A stretch of DNA of 64,000 nucleotides from NCBI RefSeq assembly GCF_014306105.1, contig NZ_JACRVF010000001.1:822413-886412 (forward strand), given 5' to 3'. The DNA comes from Pontibacter cellulosilyticus. GTDB taxonomy: Bacteria; Bacteroidota; Bacteroidia; Cytophagales; Hymenobacteraceae. The number at the start of each line of letters is the position of its first letter. Positions within the stretch are counted from its first letter, which is position 1. The notes beneath the pieces were generated by a model, which was not told the origin of the DNA, did not search any database, and worked only from the letters and a program-made list of their open reading frames with translations. Positions 27,702-36,366 of this stretch are shown piece by piece. The translations under genes were made by a program, and so were the position numbers.

Positions 27702-28178
27702 ATGGAACAGGACAGCGCACTCCGGGCACACCTTGTTAAGCTTTTGAGCGGCGGACAAGCCTATCAACCATTAAGCACTTTGCTGAAAGACCTATCAGCA
27801 GAAACTGCTGGTAAAACTGTTCAGGATCTACCCTACACCATCTGGCAATTAGTAGACCACATGCGCTATACTTTGGAGGACATACTCGAATTCATTAACA
27901 ACCCCAACTACCAGGAACCTAACTGGCCAGACGATTACTGGCCAAAAGAAAAAGCCCCCGGCAATCAGGCTGCACTCGATAAAAGTATAAACGCCATAAG
28001 TAAGGGCAAGCAAGAAATGATAAAGCTGGTGCAGGATACCTCCAACGATTTGTATAAACCCTTTCCGCACGGCGACGGGCAAACCCTGCTGCGGGAGGCG
28101 CTGCTGGTGGCAGAGCACAATGCCTATCATGTTGGCGAAGTAATTGTGCTCCGGAGACTGCTGGGAGACTGGGAATAA
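27702..28178 (+). CDS. DinB-like superfamily protein
   Basis: 158 residues predicted as a four-helix bundle of the DinB/YfiT type. His residues at LVDHMRYTLEDILEF and VAEHNAYHVGEVIVLRRLLG occupy the positions that bind a divalent metal in this family. Members are often thiol transferases or of unknown activity. No partner gene is obvious. Confidence 0.85.
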   Translation: MEQDSALRAHLVKLLSGGQAYQPLSTLLKDLSAETAGKTVQDLPYTIWQLVDHMRYTLEDILEFINNPNYQEPNWPDDYWPKEKAPGNQAALDKSINAISKGKQEMIKLVQDTSNDLYKPFPHGDGQTLLREALLVAEHNAYHVGEVIVLRRLLGDWE

Positions 28179-28363
28179 GAATACTGCTTAAAATGGTACA
28201 GCTACCAACAGTAGCACTATTGATATAACCACTACTACAACTCAGAATCCGTAGATATAGTAAAGCATTTGAGCTAAGGCAAGGTGCAGCAAGTACAGGT
28301 TAAGTGCTTTGTTAGCTACCTTCGCACCGGCTTATTTAAGGTAAGGATTTTGTGAAAGAAAAG

Positions 28364-30166
28364 ATGAACAAGAATTCACAGGCAAAGCCACGTCGCCTGT
28401 TCGATTGCATAGCATGGCAACTACAGAACGCTCCGCTAGAGGACATGCTGGCTGCCAAGGAAAATAGTGCCTGGAGAAAGTATAGCACCGCCGAGGTACA
28501 GGAGAAAGTTAACCAGATCAGCGGCGCACTCATGCAACTCGGCATTTCCAGAAGTGACGGTACGGCAGAAGGTAGAGATAAGGTAGCTATCGTAAGTCAA
28601 AACTGCCCCGAGTGGATGCTGGTAGACTTGGCTATACAGCAAACCGGTGCTATTTCTGTTCCCATTTATCCCACCATCAGCAACAGTGAGCTTCAGTTTG
28701 TCCTGCAGGATGCGGGAGTAAAAATGATCTTTGTAGGCAACAAAGCCCTTTACCAGAAGATAAGCCAAATGCAGGATAACCTGCCCGACCTGCAGGCAAT
28801 TTATACTTTCCAGCAGGTAGATCAGGTGCCGCACTGGACAGAGCTGCTAGCAGACCTAACACCCGAACTGGCCGAAAAGGTAGAACAAAGCAAGGCACAG
28901 GTGCAGGAGAAAGACCTGGCCACTATACTTTATACTTCCGGTACTACAGGCGTGCCTAAAGGCGTGATGCTTTCGCACTACAACATCCTGAGCAACATGT
29001 TCAGCAGCGCGCCACTGATACAGGAAGTTGGGGTACTCCGCAAACGCACTATCAGCTTTCTGCCTTTAAACCATGCCTTTGAACGCATGGCTACTTACTG
29101 CTATTTTTACTGCGGCGTATCCATCTACTACGCAGAGGGAATGGAAACGCTGGCCGGCAATCTGCGTGAGGTAAAGCCAACTCTTTTCACCACTGTTCCG
29201 CGCCTGCTCGAGAAGATCTACGAAGGCATTGTGGCGAAAGGCTCTGCCTTAACTGGTATAAAAAAACGACTCTTTTTCTGGGCCCTGGAACTAGCTGAAC
29301 AATATGAGATCAACACGCCCCTGCCCCTGAGTTACCGCCTGCAACTTGCATTGGCCGATAAGCTGGTTTACAGCAAATGGCGGGAAGCATTAGGCGGTGA
29401 GATAAAAGCTGTTATCACCGGGGCTGCGGCTTGCCAGGTACGCTTACTCAAGGTGTTTACCGCCGCTAAAATTGTTGTTATGGAAGGTTACGGCCTTACC
29501 GAGGCCTCTCCTATTATCAGCGGCAACCGCTACAGCGAAGAGAACAGGATGTTTGGCACTGTAGGGCCATTGCTGGAGGGTGTGGAAGTAAAAACTGCGG
29601 AAGACGGCGAGATATTGTGTAAAGGCCCGAATGTGATGATGGGTTATTATAAGCGCCCTGACCTGACAGCAGAAGTAATGTCGGGTGAGTGGTTGCATAC
29701 CGGCGACATTGGCACCATGATTGACGGTAAATTCCTGAAAATTACAGACCGTAAGAAAGAACTCTTTAAAACGAGTGGCGGAAAGTATGTGGCGCCGCAG
29801 CCCATCGAAAACAAGATGGTGGAGAGTGGCCTGATAGAGCAGATCATGGTGGTAGGCGAAATGCAGAAGTATGTTGGTGCCCTCATTGTGCCAGCTTTCC
29901 AGAAGCTAAAGGAGTGGTATGATACTCAGGGCAAAATTTACCCCGGTAACATGGCAGTGCTAGAAGATCAGGAAGCCTGGAAGCTGATCAAAGAAGCCGT
30001 AAGCCAGTACAATCGCAATTTCAACCCGGTAGAGCAGGTTAAAAAGTTCGCTCTCATCCCAAGCGAATGGACTATTGAAAGCGGTGAGTTAACTCCTACT
30101 TTAAAGCTAAAGCGAAGGGTGATACAGGAAAAGTATAAGGATCTGATCAGTTCGTTGTATGTGTAG
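28364..30166 (+). CDS. Long-chain acyl-CoA synthetase (AMP-dependent synthetase/ligase)
   Basis: 600 residues from the ATG at 28364; an in-frame GTG at 28352 is an alternative start. Motifs include the P-loop LATILYTSGTTGVPKGVMLS, SFLPLNHAFER, VMEGYGLTEASPIIS, and WLHTGDIGTM...ITDRKKELFKTSGGKYV (A8/A10 region, quoted in pieces). It activates fatty acids to acyl-AMP and then acyl-CoA for lipid synthesis or beta-oxidation. No other fatty acid genes lie nearby. Confidence 0.94.
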   Translation: MNKNSQAKPRRLFDCIAWQLQNAPLEDMLAAKENSAWRKYSTAEVQEKVNQISGALMQLGISRSDGTAEGRDKVAIVSQNCPEWMLVDLAIQQTGAISVPIYPTISNSELQFVLQDAGVKMIFVGNKALYQKISQMQDNLPDLQAIYTFQQVDQVPHWTELLADLTPELAEKVEQSKAQVQEKDLATILYTSGTTGVPKGVMLSHYNILSNMFSSAPLIQEVGVLRKRTISFLPLNHAFERMATYCYFYCGVSIYYAEGMETLAGNLREVKPTLFTTVPRLLEKIYEGIVAKGSALTGIKKRLFFWALELAEQYEINTPLPLSYRLQLALADKLVYSKWREALGGEIKAVITGAAACQVRLLKVFTAAKIVVMEGYGLTEASPIISGNRYSEENRMFGTVGPLLEGVEVKTAEDGEILCKGPNVMMGYYKRPDLTAEVMSGEWLHTGDIGTMIDGKFLKITDRKKELFKTSGGKYVAPQPIENKMVESGLIEQIMVVGEMQKYVGALIVPAFQKLKEWYDTQGKIYPGNMAVLEDQEAWKLIKEAVSQYNRNFNPVEQVKKFALIPSEWTIESGELTPTLKLKRRVIQEKYKDLISSLYV

Positions 30167-30232
30167 GTAAGCTAGGGTTAAGATTTGCAGTATTGTTTGG
30201 ATAATCAGGTTTATCAAGTTTGATTGATAGGA

Positions 30233-30290
30233 TTCTCAGCAGTACCGGGTCCAACCACCCCTAACCCCTCCTTATCCAAGGAGGGGAGCT
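30233..30290 (+). repeat. 58-bp inverted repeat, left end of DUF559 cassette
   Basis: The reverse complement of 30731-30788 with only three mismatches across 58 bp. It includes an internal hairpin, CCCCTCCTT/AAGGAGGGG (30265-30286, 4-nt loop), at the gene-proximal side and the segment CCGGGTCCAACCACCCCTAA outside it. Confidence 0.95.
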
Positions 30291-30367
30291 TTTTTCCCTA
30301 CCAATCATTCTGCCTTGCGTTTAATATACTTCATGGATTTACGAACTAAGTGCTCTACTCAGCTACT

Positions 30368-30721
30368 ATGTTACACAACCGAAGATACTTGAAGAAAAAC
30401 AGAAAGGAGCTGCGTGGTAGTTTGACTCCAGCCGAAGCTGAGTTGTGGAAGCACTTAAAGGGCGGAAGTTTAGATGGCAGGAAGTTCAGGCGGCAGCACA
30501 GTGTAGAAAATTATATACTTGACTTCTACTGTCCTTCAGAACATCTAGCGATAGAATTAGACGGTCAAGTTCACAACCATTCTTCAGCAGAGCAAGCAGA
30601 TCAAGAGCGAGACCAATATCTTAGAAATTTGAACATTCGTGTGCTGCGCTTTGAAAACAAAGATGTGTTCGACAATCTGGAGGCTGTACTACATGAGATC
30701 AGCAAGCACTTTAGTAAGTAA
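30368..30721 (+). CDS. DUF559 (Vsr-like) endonuclease-domain protein
   Basis: 117 residues from the ATG at 30368 (an ATG at 30350 adds six residues). The sequence follows the DUF559 pattern: LTPAEAELWKHLKG, KFRRQHSVENYILDFYCP, LAIELDGQVHNHSS, DQERDQYLRNLNIRVLRFEN. DFYC and ELDG hold the acidic residues expected of a PD-(D/E)XK/Vsr-type active site. The gene is framed by 58-bp inverted repeats at 30233 and 30731, and its stop codon sits in a short AAGT repeat that abuts the right repeat. No methylase or helicase is coupled to it. A mobility or repeat-maintenance role is inference. Confidence 0.88.
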   Translation: MLHNRRYLKKNRKELRGSLTPAEAELWKHLKGGSLDGRKFRRQHSVENYILDFYCPSEHLAIELDGQVHNHSSAEQADQERDQYLRNLNIRVLRFENKDVFDNLEAVLHEISKHFSK

Positions 30722-30730
30722 GTAAGTAAG

Positions 30731-30788
30731 AGCTCCCCTCCTTAGATAAGGAGGGGTTAGGGGTGGTTGGACCCGGTGCTGCTGAAAA
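30731..30788 (-). repeat. 58-bp inverted repeat, right end of DUF559 cassette
   Basis: Pairs with 30233-30290 (55 of 58 bases). Begins ten bases after the DUF559 stop codon and contains the same 9-bp-stem hairpin at 30735-30756. Confidence 0.95.
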
Positions 30789-30828
30789 GATGACAAAGAA
30801 TGATTGAACCAAGGAACGATTGTCATCC

Positions 30829-30970
30829 CCCCACCCCCTTCAAAGGGGGACTATCAGCACGAGTAGTTTAAAAAGCAGCAAAAACAATCAGCAATAGGAA
30901 CAACGAGGCAGGAAATATACCTCCAGATAGCAGAAAAGTCCCCCTTTGAAGGGGGTGGGGGGATGACAAT
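30829..30970. repeat. REPIN/MITE-like element with perfect 34-bp inverted ends
   Basis: 30829-30862 and 30937-30970 are perfect 34-bp inverted repeats (34/34), each with the core TCATCCCCCCACCCCC and an internal CCCCCTT/AAAGGGGG hairpin, separated by 74 bp without an ORF. Degraded relatives occur at 40548-40645 and 49173-49312. Confidence 0.9.
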
Positions 30971-31024
30971 ATGCACGAACAATCCTGTCCATTATAAAAT
31001 CCTGCAAATCCTGATTCAGACAAA

Positions 31025-31110
31025 AAGACCTCGCGGTGTCTTCACGACCCGCGAGCGTCTGGTGGTTGCTACGTAGCTACAGTCTGTCCATACCAGACGC
31101 TCGCAGGACC
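31025..31110 (+). repeat. REP-like hairpin element, copy 1
   Basis: GCGAGCGTCTGGT (31051-31063) is inverted as ACCAGACGCTCGC (31092-31104). The left flank AAGACCTCGCGGTGTC (31025-31040) is found, reverse-complemented and exact, in copy 2 at 37100-37115. Confidence 0.85.
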
Positions 31111-31117
31111 TCCAACA

Positions 31118-31153
31118 ACTCTCTAACTCTCTAACTCTCTAACTTTCTAACTC
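31118..31153 (+). repeat. Tandem octamer CTCTAACT repeat
   Basis: About four consecutive CTCTAACT units (one with C to T change) directly before the hrpB stop codon on the opposite strand. Confidence 0.85.
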
Positions 31154-33605
31154 AGCCCCCCCTCTCCCAATTCACCTCTGGAAACACCACTTCCAACTGC
31201 CGTTTGATCACCCTATAATTCCCTTTCCAGAAACTCTCCAGGTCCGACACAGTAGTGATCGGCTTAAGCTCCGGGGTAAGCAATGCCAGTTCCACCGTCA
31301 TTTCCCCTTCGTCTACTGTCGGGCTTTCTTCCCAGGCCAGCACATCCTGCAGACGTATTTCCAGCTTGGGTTGTGCGCCATCGGGTTTATACGCCAGCTC
31401 TATAGTTGATCCATCCGGCAGGGTCAGGAAAGCAGGGGCCAGTATGTCCAGCCTTGCGCGTTGCTCTTCGTTCAGGTACTTCTTTTCCAGTATCGGCTGC
31501 AACTCCAGTTCCATTAGCTCATCGGGGTGCTCGATGTCGTAGAGGTAGGGCTTGAGCCACTCCATGTTGGTCATGAGCAAGGTGCTGGTACTGACGTCGG
31601 GCCAGAACTCGGAAGGGCGCCATTTGCGGAGGCTCAGCACGCGGTTCTGCCATTGCGTTAGCTCGTGGTTGAAGTCCAGCAGGTGCTCGCCTTCTGCTTT
31701 AATGGCTTCCGACATGGCCGGTACGCGGTGCTTCTCGTCGGGGGCTGGCAGCGGTTTGCTTTGCAGCACGATGCTGCCGATGCGGGTATCCATAGAAGCA
31801 GTCAGTTCGCCGTCATTCACGTCCCAATGGTATACTTCCTGCTGCTTTAACAGCGGGGCCAGGTCGCGTGGGTTAAGCGGCGAGGCCAGGAAAATACGGC
31901 CCGGGTTATCGCCGGAACCAGCATGCATGTGCGCGACTGCCAGCCAGGGCTCGTGCGCCAGGTCGTCTCTATGACCGGCAGACGCATACTGTCCGCTGGC
32001 CAGCTGGAACTGGGCGTTGTTGCCGGGGCGGGCGTAGGCTATGCGCTCGGGGTAGCAATGCGCCAGCAGCACACCGGTTTCATACTCGTCAAAGGTGCCG
32101 TTCTCAGGCTCCACGTTAAACAGCTGGCGGTAAGAGCGGGCTATCTTCTCTATCTTGCCGAAACGCTTGCCCTGCCCCTGCTCGCCTCTATACCTGCGCA
32201 GCGCTTCTACCCTTAAATTAATGTCGATGCCGGCATTGCGGTCCAGCGGGTCGCGCTCTTCCAGTACGGCGGCAATATCACTTGCCAATGCGGTCTGGTT
32301 GCTTTCTTCGGCTTTGAGCAGCATGTGCGCAATGCGCGGGTGGCAAGGCAGCGTGTGCATGCGCCTGCCGTGCTCGGTAATGCGGCCATGCTCCAGCGCC
32401 TGCAGCTGGTGCAGCATCTCGGTGGCCGATTGCAGGGCGGCGCGCGGCGGCGGGTTCAGCCAGGTAAGGCCACGGATATCGGTAATGCCCCATTGCGCCA
32501 TGTCCAGCACCAGCGAGGCCAGGTCTACTTCCAGTATCTCGGGGGTGCGGTGCGGGGCCATGCGCTCCTGCGTGGTTTTGCTCCACATGCGGTAAGCCGT
32601 ACCCGGCCCCAGACGCCCTGCCCTGCCGGCACGCTGGTCGGCGGCGTCTTTGGAGATGCGCGCTGTTTCGAGCCGCGACAAACCGGACTTCGGATCGAAG
32701 CGGGAGCTTTTGCCGAAGCCCGTATCCACCACCACCGAAATGCCTTCTATGGTTAAGCTAGTCTCGGCGATGCTGGTGGCGAGCACCACTTTGCGCCTGC
32801 CCTGGCGGTCGGGCATAATGGCGGCGTATTGCTTGCCGAAGGGCAGCATACCGAACAGCGGGTGTATCTGCACGCCCCGCATTTGCTTGCGAAGTATGGT
32901 TTCTACTTTCCGGATGTCGTTTTCGCCGGGCAGGAACACCAGGATATCGCCTTCCTGCTCTTTGGCTGCCTGCTGCACCACGCGGGCCGTCATTTCGGGC
33001 AGCATGCGATCGTCGGCGTCGCCGGTATAGATGGTGTTGATGGGGTATTGCCGCCCCATACTTTGCGCCACCGGGGCCTGCAGCAGTTTGGTAAGCTGGG
33101 GCATATCCAGGGTGGCCGACATCACCATAATGCGCAGGTCCGGGCGAAGCGTGTGCTGCGCCTCCCGGCTCAGGGCCATGGCTACGTCGGCATGGATGCT
33201 GCGCTCATGAAACTCGTCGAAGATCACGATGCCGATGCCCGTAAGCGAGCGGTCGCTGTGGATCATGCGGGTGAGAATGCCTTCGGTTACGACCTCGATA
33301 CGGGTGGCAGCGGAGGTGCGGTTTTCGAAACGGATGCGGTAACCGACGGTCTGGCCTACCTCCTCGCCCAGCAGCTGCGCCAGGCGCTCGGCAATGGTTT
33401 TGGCCGCCAGGCGCCGGGGCTCCAGCATGATGATCTTCTGATCTTTCAGCCAGGCCTCGTCCAGCAAAGCCAGCGGCAGCAAGGTGCTTTTACCGGCTCC
33501 GGGAGGGGCGTTGACGATCAGCGTGTTCTGCGCCGCCAGGTGCTCCCTAACGGCAGGTATAATTTCCCGAACGGGTAAGTCTATGGTAAATGGGTTGAAG
33601 GGCAA
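31152..33605 (-). CDS. hrpB: ATP-dependent helicase HrpB
   Basis: An 817-residue DEAH-box helicase: Walker A NAPPGAGKSTLLPLALLDE (about residues 32-50), motif II FDEFHERSIHADVAM, motif III MSATLDM, motif VI DQRAGRAGRLGPGTAYRMW, followed by the HA2-like and HrpB C-terminal domains (about 430-800). Presumed RNA-dependent NTPase; its physiological role is unclear. The gene is markedly GC-rich (one 60-base line in its middle is over 70% G+C), generating long antisense open frames that I regard as shadows. It borders a very AT-rich gene at 33780. Confidence 0.95.
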   Translation of the reverse strand: MPFNPFTIDLPVREIIPAVREHLAAQNTLIVNAPPGAGKSTLLPLALLDEAWLKDQKIIMLEPRRLAAKTIAERLAQLLGEEVGQTVGYRIRFENRTSAATRIEVVTEGILTRMIHSDRSLTGIGIVIFDEFHERSIHADVAMALSREAQHTLRPDLRIMVMSATLDMPQLTKLLQAPVAQSMGRQYPINTIYTGDADDRMLPEMTARVVQQAAKEQEGDILVFLPGENDIRKVETILRKQMRGVQIHPLFGMLPFGKQYAAIMPDRQGRRKVVLATSIAETSLTIEGISVVVDTGFGKSSRFDPKSGLSRLETARISKDAADQRAGRAGRLGPGTAYRMWSKTTQERMAPHRTPEILEVDLASLVLDMAQWGITDIRGLTWLNPPPRAALQSATEMLHQLQALEHGRITEHGRRMHTLPCHPRIAHMLLKAEESNQTALASDIAAVLEERDPLDRNAGIDINLRVEALRRYRGEQGQGKRFGKIEKIARSYRQLFNVEPENGTFDEYETGVLLAHCYPERIAYARPGNNAQFQLASGQYASAGHRDDLAHEPWLAVAHMHAGSGDNPGRIFLASPLNPRDLAPLLKQQEVYHWDVNDGELTASMDTRIGSIVLQSKPLPAPDEKHRVPAMSEAIKAEGEHLLDFNHELTQWQNRVLSLRKWRPSEFWPDVSTSTLLMTNMEWLKPYLYDIEHPDELMELELQPILEKKYLNEEQRARLDILAPAFLTLPDGSTIELAYKPDGAQPKLEIRLQDVLAWEESPTVDEGEMTVELALLTPELKPITTVSDLESFWKGNYRVIKRQLEVVFPEVNWERGG

Positions 33606-33679
33606 GGGGTAATTTTCTTAGCTAAATTAATTACTAAATATCTTCTTAGTAAAAGATATTTATCTCATATTCTTTTACC

Positions 33680-33720
33680 AACAAAGAACACTACGGCATT
33701 GTGCTTTAGTGTTCTTTGTT
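33680..33720 (-). terminator. Hairpin downstream of AIPR gene
   Basis: AACAAAGAACACTA (33680-33693) pairs perfectly with TAGTGTTCTTTGTT (33707-33720), 13-nt loop. Position after the AIPR stop codon suggests a terminator, although the stem is AT-rich. Confidence 0.65.
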
Positions 33721-33779
33721 AATGTATTATTCAAGATATTTGGTCTGAGCTATTTATAAATATGTATCTTTCAAAAAGA

Positions 33780-35561
33780 TTAGATTAGATACTTTTTCTT
33801 TACCTCATCAACTTTAAGGTCTTCGAAGTACTTTTTGGGTTTACCATACTTAAAGAATTGTGAGTGAGAATAAGTTTCGTTTCTACCTTTCAAGAATTCG
33901 CGTTCTTGTCGTATTAAATCCTCAATAAGCTCATATGCTTTTGTACTTAAATTCCAGATACTCTCTAAATTCTTTAGTTTGAAATCTATTTCTTTAAGTC
34001 TTGATAGTTCGCCAATAAAATATAATACCCAATAAGAAGAATAAGATATATATGAACTTTTCTCAAATTCATCTATACCTTCTATTAAAGTTTCTTTTTT
34101 CTCAGCTTTAATTTTTTCAATTCTTTCAAAAAGCTTGTATGGGATTAAAAGTTTTTCGGCGTTTATATCATCATTAAATACATCATCATATTTTTCAGCA
34201 AATATTATCTTTTTCTGGTTTTTAGCTTCTGATGGCATTTTATTATAGAAAGCCATCAGAACTTGTCCTGCTTTCTCAGAGTCTAACCTATTGTTCTTTG
34301 GTTGATCGTAATACTGATTTTTCTTACGCTCATAAAAATACCCTAGGGCTTTTAGTTCTTGCTCCAGCTTTTGTTGAACATAATCAATTGAGCGTATATC
34401 TCGACTATTAACAGGATTTTGGCTATTAGTATATTCAGCAATCTTAGTGCTAAGCTCCGTATTGTTAGTCTGATAAATTCTACATAAAATATCTAAATCA
34501 TCGAAATTATCAGGTTCTGACTCAAAAGCATCATATAATGCATGAATTGTTTGTGAACCATTAACGACTTGAATATTTTCAATTTCTATAATTGGAGAAC
34601 GCTGGCTTTTTTGATAATAGAAATTGTCACATGTTATAGTTATACCATTGTTAAAATAAAACAACCTATGTCTTTCATCCGAAAGTGCAGTTTGTTTGAT
34701 ATTTCTATTAATTTTGGACCGTTGCTTCAAATATACCCTTACATTATCCTCAAATGCATCTTCCTGTATAGGGTAATTTTTCAAATCATTATAATCTTCT
34801 AAATCCGCTTTAGACCTAATTTCTTCATTGTCTAAAACAATTCTAAGTAGATCTCTAACATCTACATTAACAATAAGCGCTCTTATGTCTCCATCAGATT
34901 TCTCAAAGAAATTTTTATTTACTGCTCGTAGTTTTGCATTGATGACTAACTTTCCTTTTTTCGTGAGTTTGTTGACAAAATCCTGCATTTTATGCTCGTA
35001 AATAGTGAAGTTAGAGTGCAAATTTATTGCATTTTCAAACCTCTTCTTTTCTTGCTGTTCTAAACCTATATAATGGTTTGAGCACAAATGGATATGGAAG
35101 TTTGGATTTTGTCTCTGAAATAATTGCCAGATTTCCTCAACTTTTGAAAATAATATTGGATTAACTGTCTCTTCTAAGGCTTCATCCTGTGATAGTAAAT
35201 CATTGATAAAACCTACAATTTTATCTATTTCAGAGGAAGGAAAGTTTGATTTAGTTTTATCAAATGTTCCCGCATATTTAAAGTTAAAGATATGAATGTC
35301 TGCTCTACCTTTATCACTTGATTCATCAATATAAATAGCATCTATTCCTCTATCCTTTCCTTTTCCTTTATTTGTAACGCTTATAAAATGACTATCAGTT
35401 ATTGAATCTTTAATTTCGTCATCTTGCAAGTCGAACAATAAACTCAAGGCTAAGAAGTAGAATCCGTTTGAATTATCTTTCAAGTCATAATCCTTAACAT
35501 GTTTTTCAACATGTGTATTAATCACAGAAAAGTCTTGTATTGAAGGTTTTGATTCGTTCAT
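33780..35561 (-). CDS. AIPR family (abortive phage infection-type) protein
   Basis: 593 residues from the ATG at 35561; a longer frame to 35693 is open but its N-terminal extension is encoded in repeat-like DNA and is unlikely. The AIPR domain is seen at YFNNGITITCDNFYYQ, IENIQVVNGSQTIHALYDAF and TNNTELSTKIAEYTNSQNPVN, with an N-terminal part resembling nuclease/N-domain arrangements (GKGKDRGIDAIYIDES; a D-x-hydrophobic core possibly of PD-(D/E)XK type, tentative). AIPR proteins are linked to abortive phage defence. The gene is far more AT-rich than its neighbours and stands alone, suggesting horizontal acquisition. Confidence 0.85.
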   Translation of the reverse strand: MNESKPSIQDFSVINTHVEKHVKDYDLKDNSNGFYFLALSLLFDLQDDEIKDSITDSHFISVTNKGKGKDRGIDAIYIDESSDKGRADIHIFNFKYAGTFDKTKSNFPSSEIDKIVGFINDLLSQDEALEETVNPILFSKVEEIWQLFQRQNPNFHIHLCSNHYIGLEQQEKKRFENAINLHSNFTIYEHKMQDFVNKLTKKGKLVINAKLRAVNKNFFEKSDGDIRALIVNVDVRDLLRIVLDNEEIRSKADLEDYNDLKNYPIQEDAFEDNVRVYLKQRSKINRNIKQTALSDERHRLFYFNNGITITCDNFYYQKSQRSPIIEIENIQVVNGSQTIHALYDAFESEPDNFDDLDILCRIYQTNNTELSTKIAEYTNSQNPVNSRDIRSIDYVQQKLEQELKALGYFYERKKNQYYDQPKNNRLDSEKAGQVLMAFYNKMPSEAKNQKKIIFAEKYDDVFNDDINAEKLLIPYKLFERIEKIKAEKKETLIEGIDEFEKSSYISYSSYWVLYFIGELSRLKEIDFKLKNLESIWNLSTKAYELIEDLIRQEREFLKGRNETYSHSQFFKYGKPKKYFEDLKVDEVKKKYLI

Positions 35562-35641
35562 TTTAATTAATTCTAATTCCGTTTTACGAAAATAGCTACT
35601 AATATTAAATTTGTTTGATATAATATAAACTATTTTGCCTA

Positions 35642-35748
35642 AGCTTCTGCTCCGCTGGCGCGAATTTGCAGCTTGTGACTTTTTCTTTTCCACGCAGCTA
35701 TACCTTCAGCTGTAGTAACAGTACGAGCTGTAAGCTCGCACTAGCAGG
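35642..35748. repeat. Dispersed intergenic repeat, copy 1
   Basis: Segment TATACCTTCAGC...TACGAG...AAGCTCGCA (35699-35748) matches 41309-41361 in order and spacing. The preceding GCTCCGCTGGCGCGA (35646) resembles GCTCCCGCTGGCGC at 36850 and CCCCCGCTGGCAC at 42725, suggesting a composite palindromic repeat family. Confidence 0.5.
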
Positions 35749-35771
35749 CGACTCATGAGTAGTATAAACTA

Positions 35772-35813
35772 TAAAAGCGGGGCTATAAGGTTATGCACCA
35801 GCCCCACTTTTAT
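35772..35813 (-). terminator. Terminator of the ArsR/AHSA1 operon
   Basis: GGGGCT (35779-35784) with AGCCCC (35800-35805), extended by AAAAG/CTTTT pairing; lies 44 bp beyond the AHSA1 stop codon. Confidence 0.75.
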
Positions 35814-35856
35814 TTATGCTATTAAATATGTATCTCTTTTCTGCAGCTTACAGACC

Positions 35857-36366
35857 TTATGCCTCCTGTTTCTGAGCAGCTAATAATTGATCGAGATTTT
35901 CCATGGCCGCTGTCAGGCCTTCTTTAAAGCCCATCTGGATGGTGGTTTCGAGCTGTGCCAGGTCATCGAATGTGATCAGGTTCTCTACTAAGGTAAGCTC
36001 CTGTATGGGTGTAAAGCTTACCTCCCAATCTGATTGCGGCATTTCTGTGTTCACTACGCCTTCCGCATCTGCAAAGCCATCAAGCGCAGTAAAACGCCTT
36101 TTAGGATCAATGGTCTTGTAAGTAGCCAAGGCCCAGTGCTCTTCACCTTCCGGGCCAACCATGGCATAGTGCCAGTGGCCACCTTCCCTGAAATCCATGG
36201 TTTTGGTGCGGGCTTTCCAGGGTTTAGGCGCCCACCACTGGTCCAGTATCTCGCTTTTTGTGTAAGCATCCCACACAAGCGGGAGCTCTGCTGCAAACTC
36301 TCTTTTAACGGTGATCGTTTTGTTTTCCTTGTTCACGGAGAACTCGAATGCAAGGTCGTGTTTCAT
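35857..36366 (-). CDS. SRPBCC/AHSA1 family protein
   Basis: 169 residues forming a START-like helix-grip domain: [43 protein letters not shown] (quoted in part: WWAPKPW), and [21 protein letters not shown] at the C-terminus. Family members bind hydrophobic ligands or Hsp90, but the ligand here is unknown. The start overlaps the end of the ArsR-type regulator gene by four bases, a common two-gene arrangement in Bacteroidota. Confidence 0.9.
   Translation of the reverse strand: MKHDLAFEFSVNKENKTITVKREFAAELPLVWDAYTKSEILDQWWAPKPWKARTKTMDFREGGHWHYAMVGPEGEEHWALATYKTIDPKRRFTALDGFADAEGVVNTEMPQSDWEVSFTPIQELTLVENLITFDDLAQLETTIQMGFKEGLTAAMENLDQLLAAQKQEA

Larger units (their letters stand above)
30722..31151. 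other. Repeat-dense intergenic region
   Basis: About 430 bases without a gene, made almost entirely of repeats: the right DUF559 inverted repeat, a REPIN-like element (30829-30970), a RAYT-type hairpin element (31025-31110) and a CTCTAACT octamer run (31118-31153). Confidence 0.8.

Noticed and set aside
30221..30807. TGATTGA as target-site duplication of the DUF559 cassette
   Set aside because: The two copies lie 5 and 12 bases from the inverted repeat ends, so they are not a true duplication and may be chance.
31118..31153. Possible CRISPR-like array
   Set aside because: Eight-base tandem units without spacers and no cas genes; a simple tandem repeat.
31255..33578. Long plus-strand ORFs of up to 249 codons antisense to hrpB
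   Set aside because: They arise from high G+C and codon bias of hrpB; no recognisable protein motifs, and the helicase motifs on the minus strand are clear.
33780..35561. Multi-gene defence island around the AIPR gene
   Set aside because: No methylase, other nuclease or toxin-antitoxin partner is adjacent; hrpB and the ArsR pair are ordinary neighbours.
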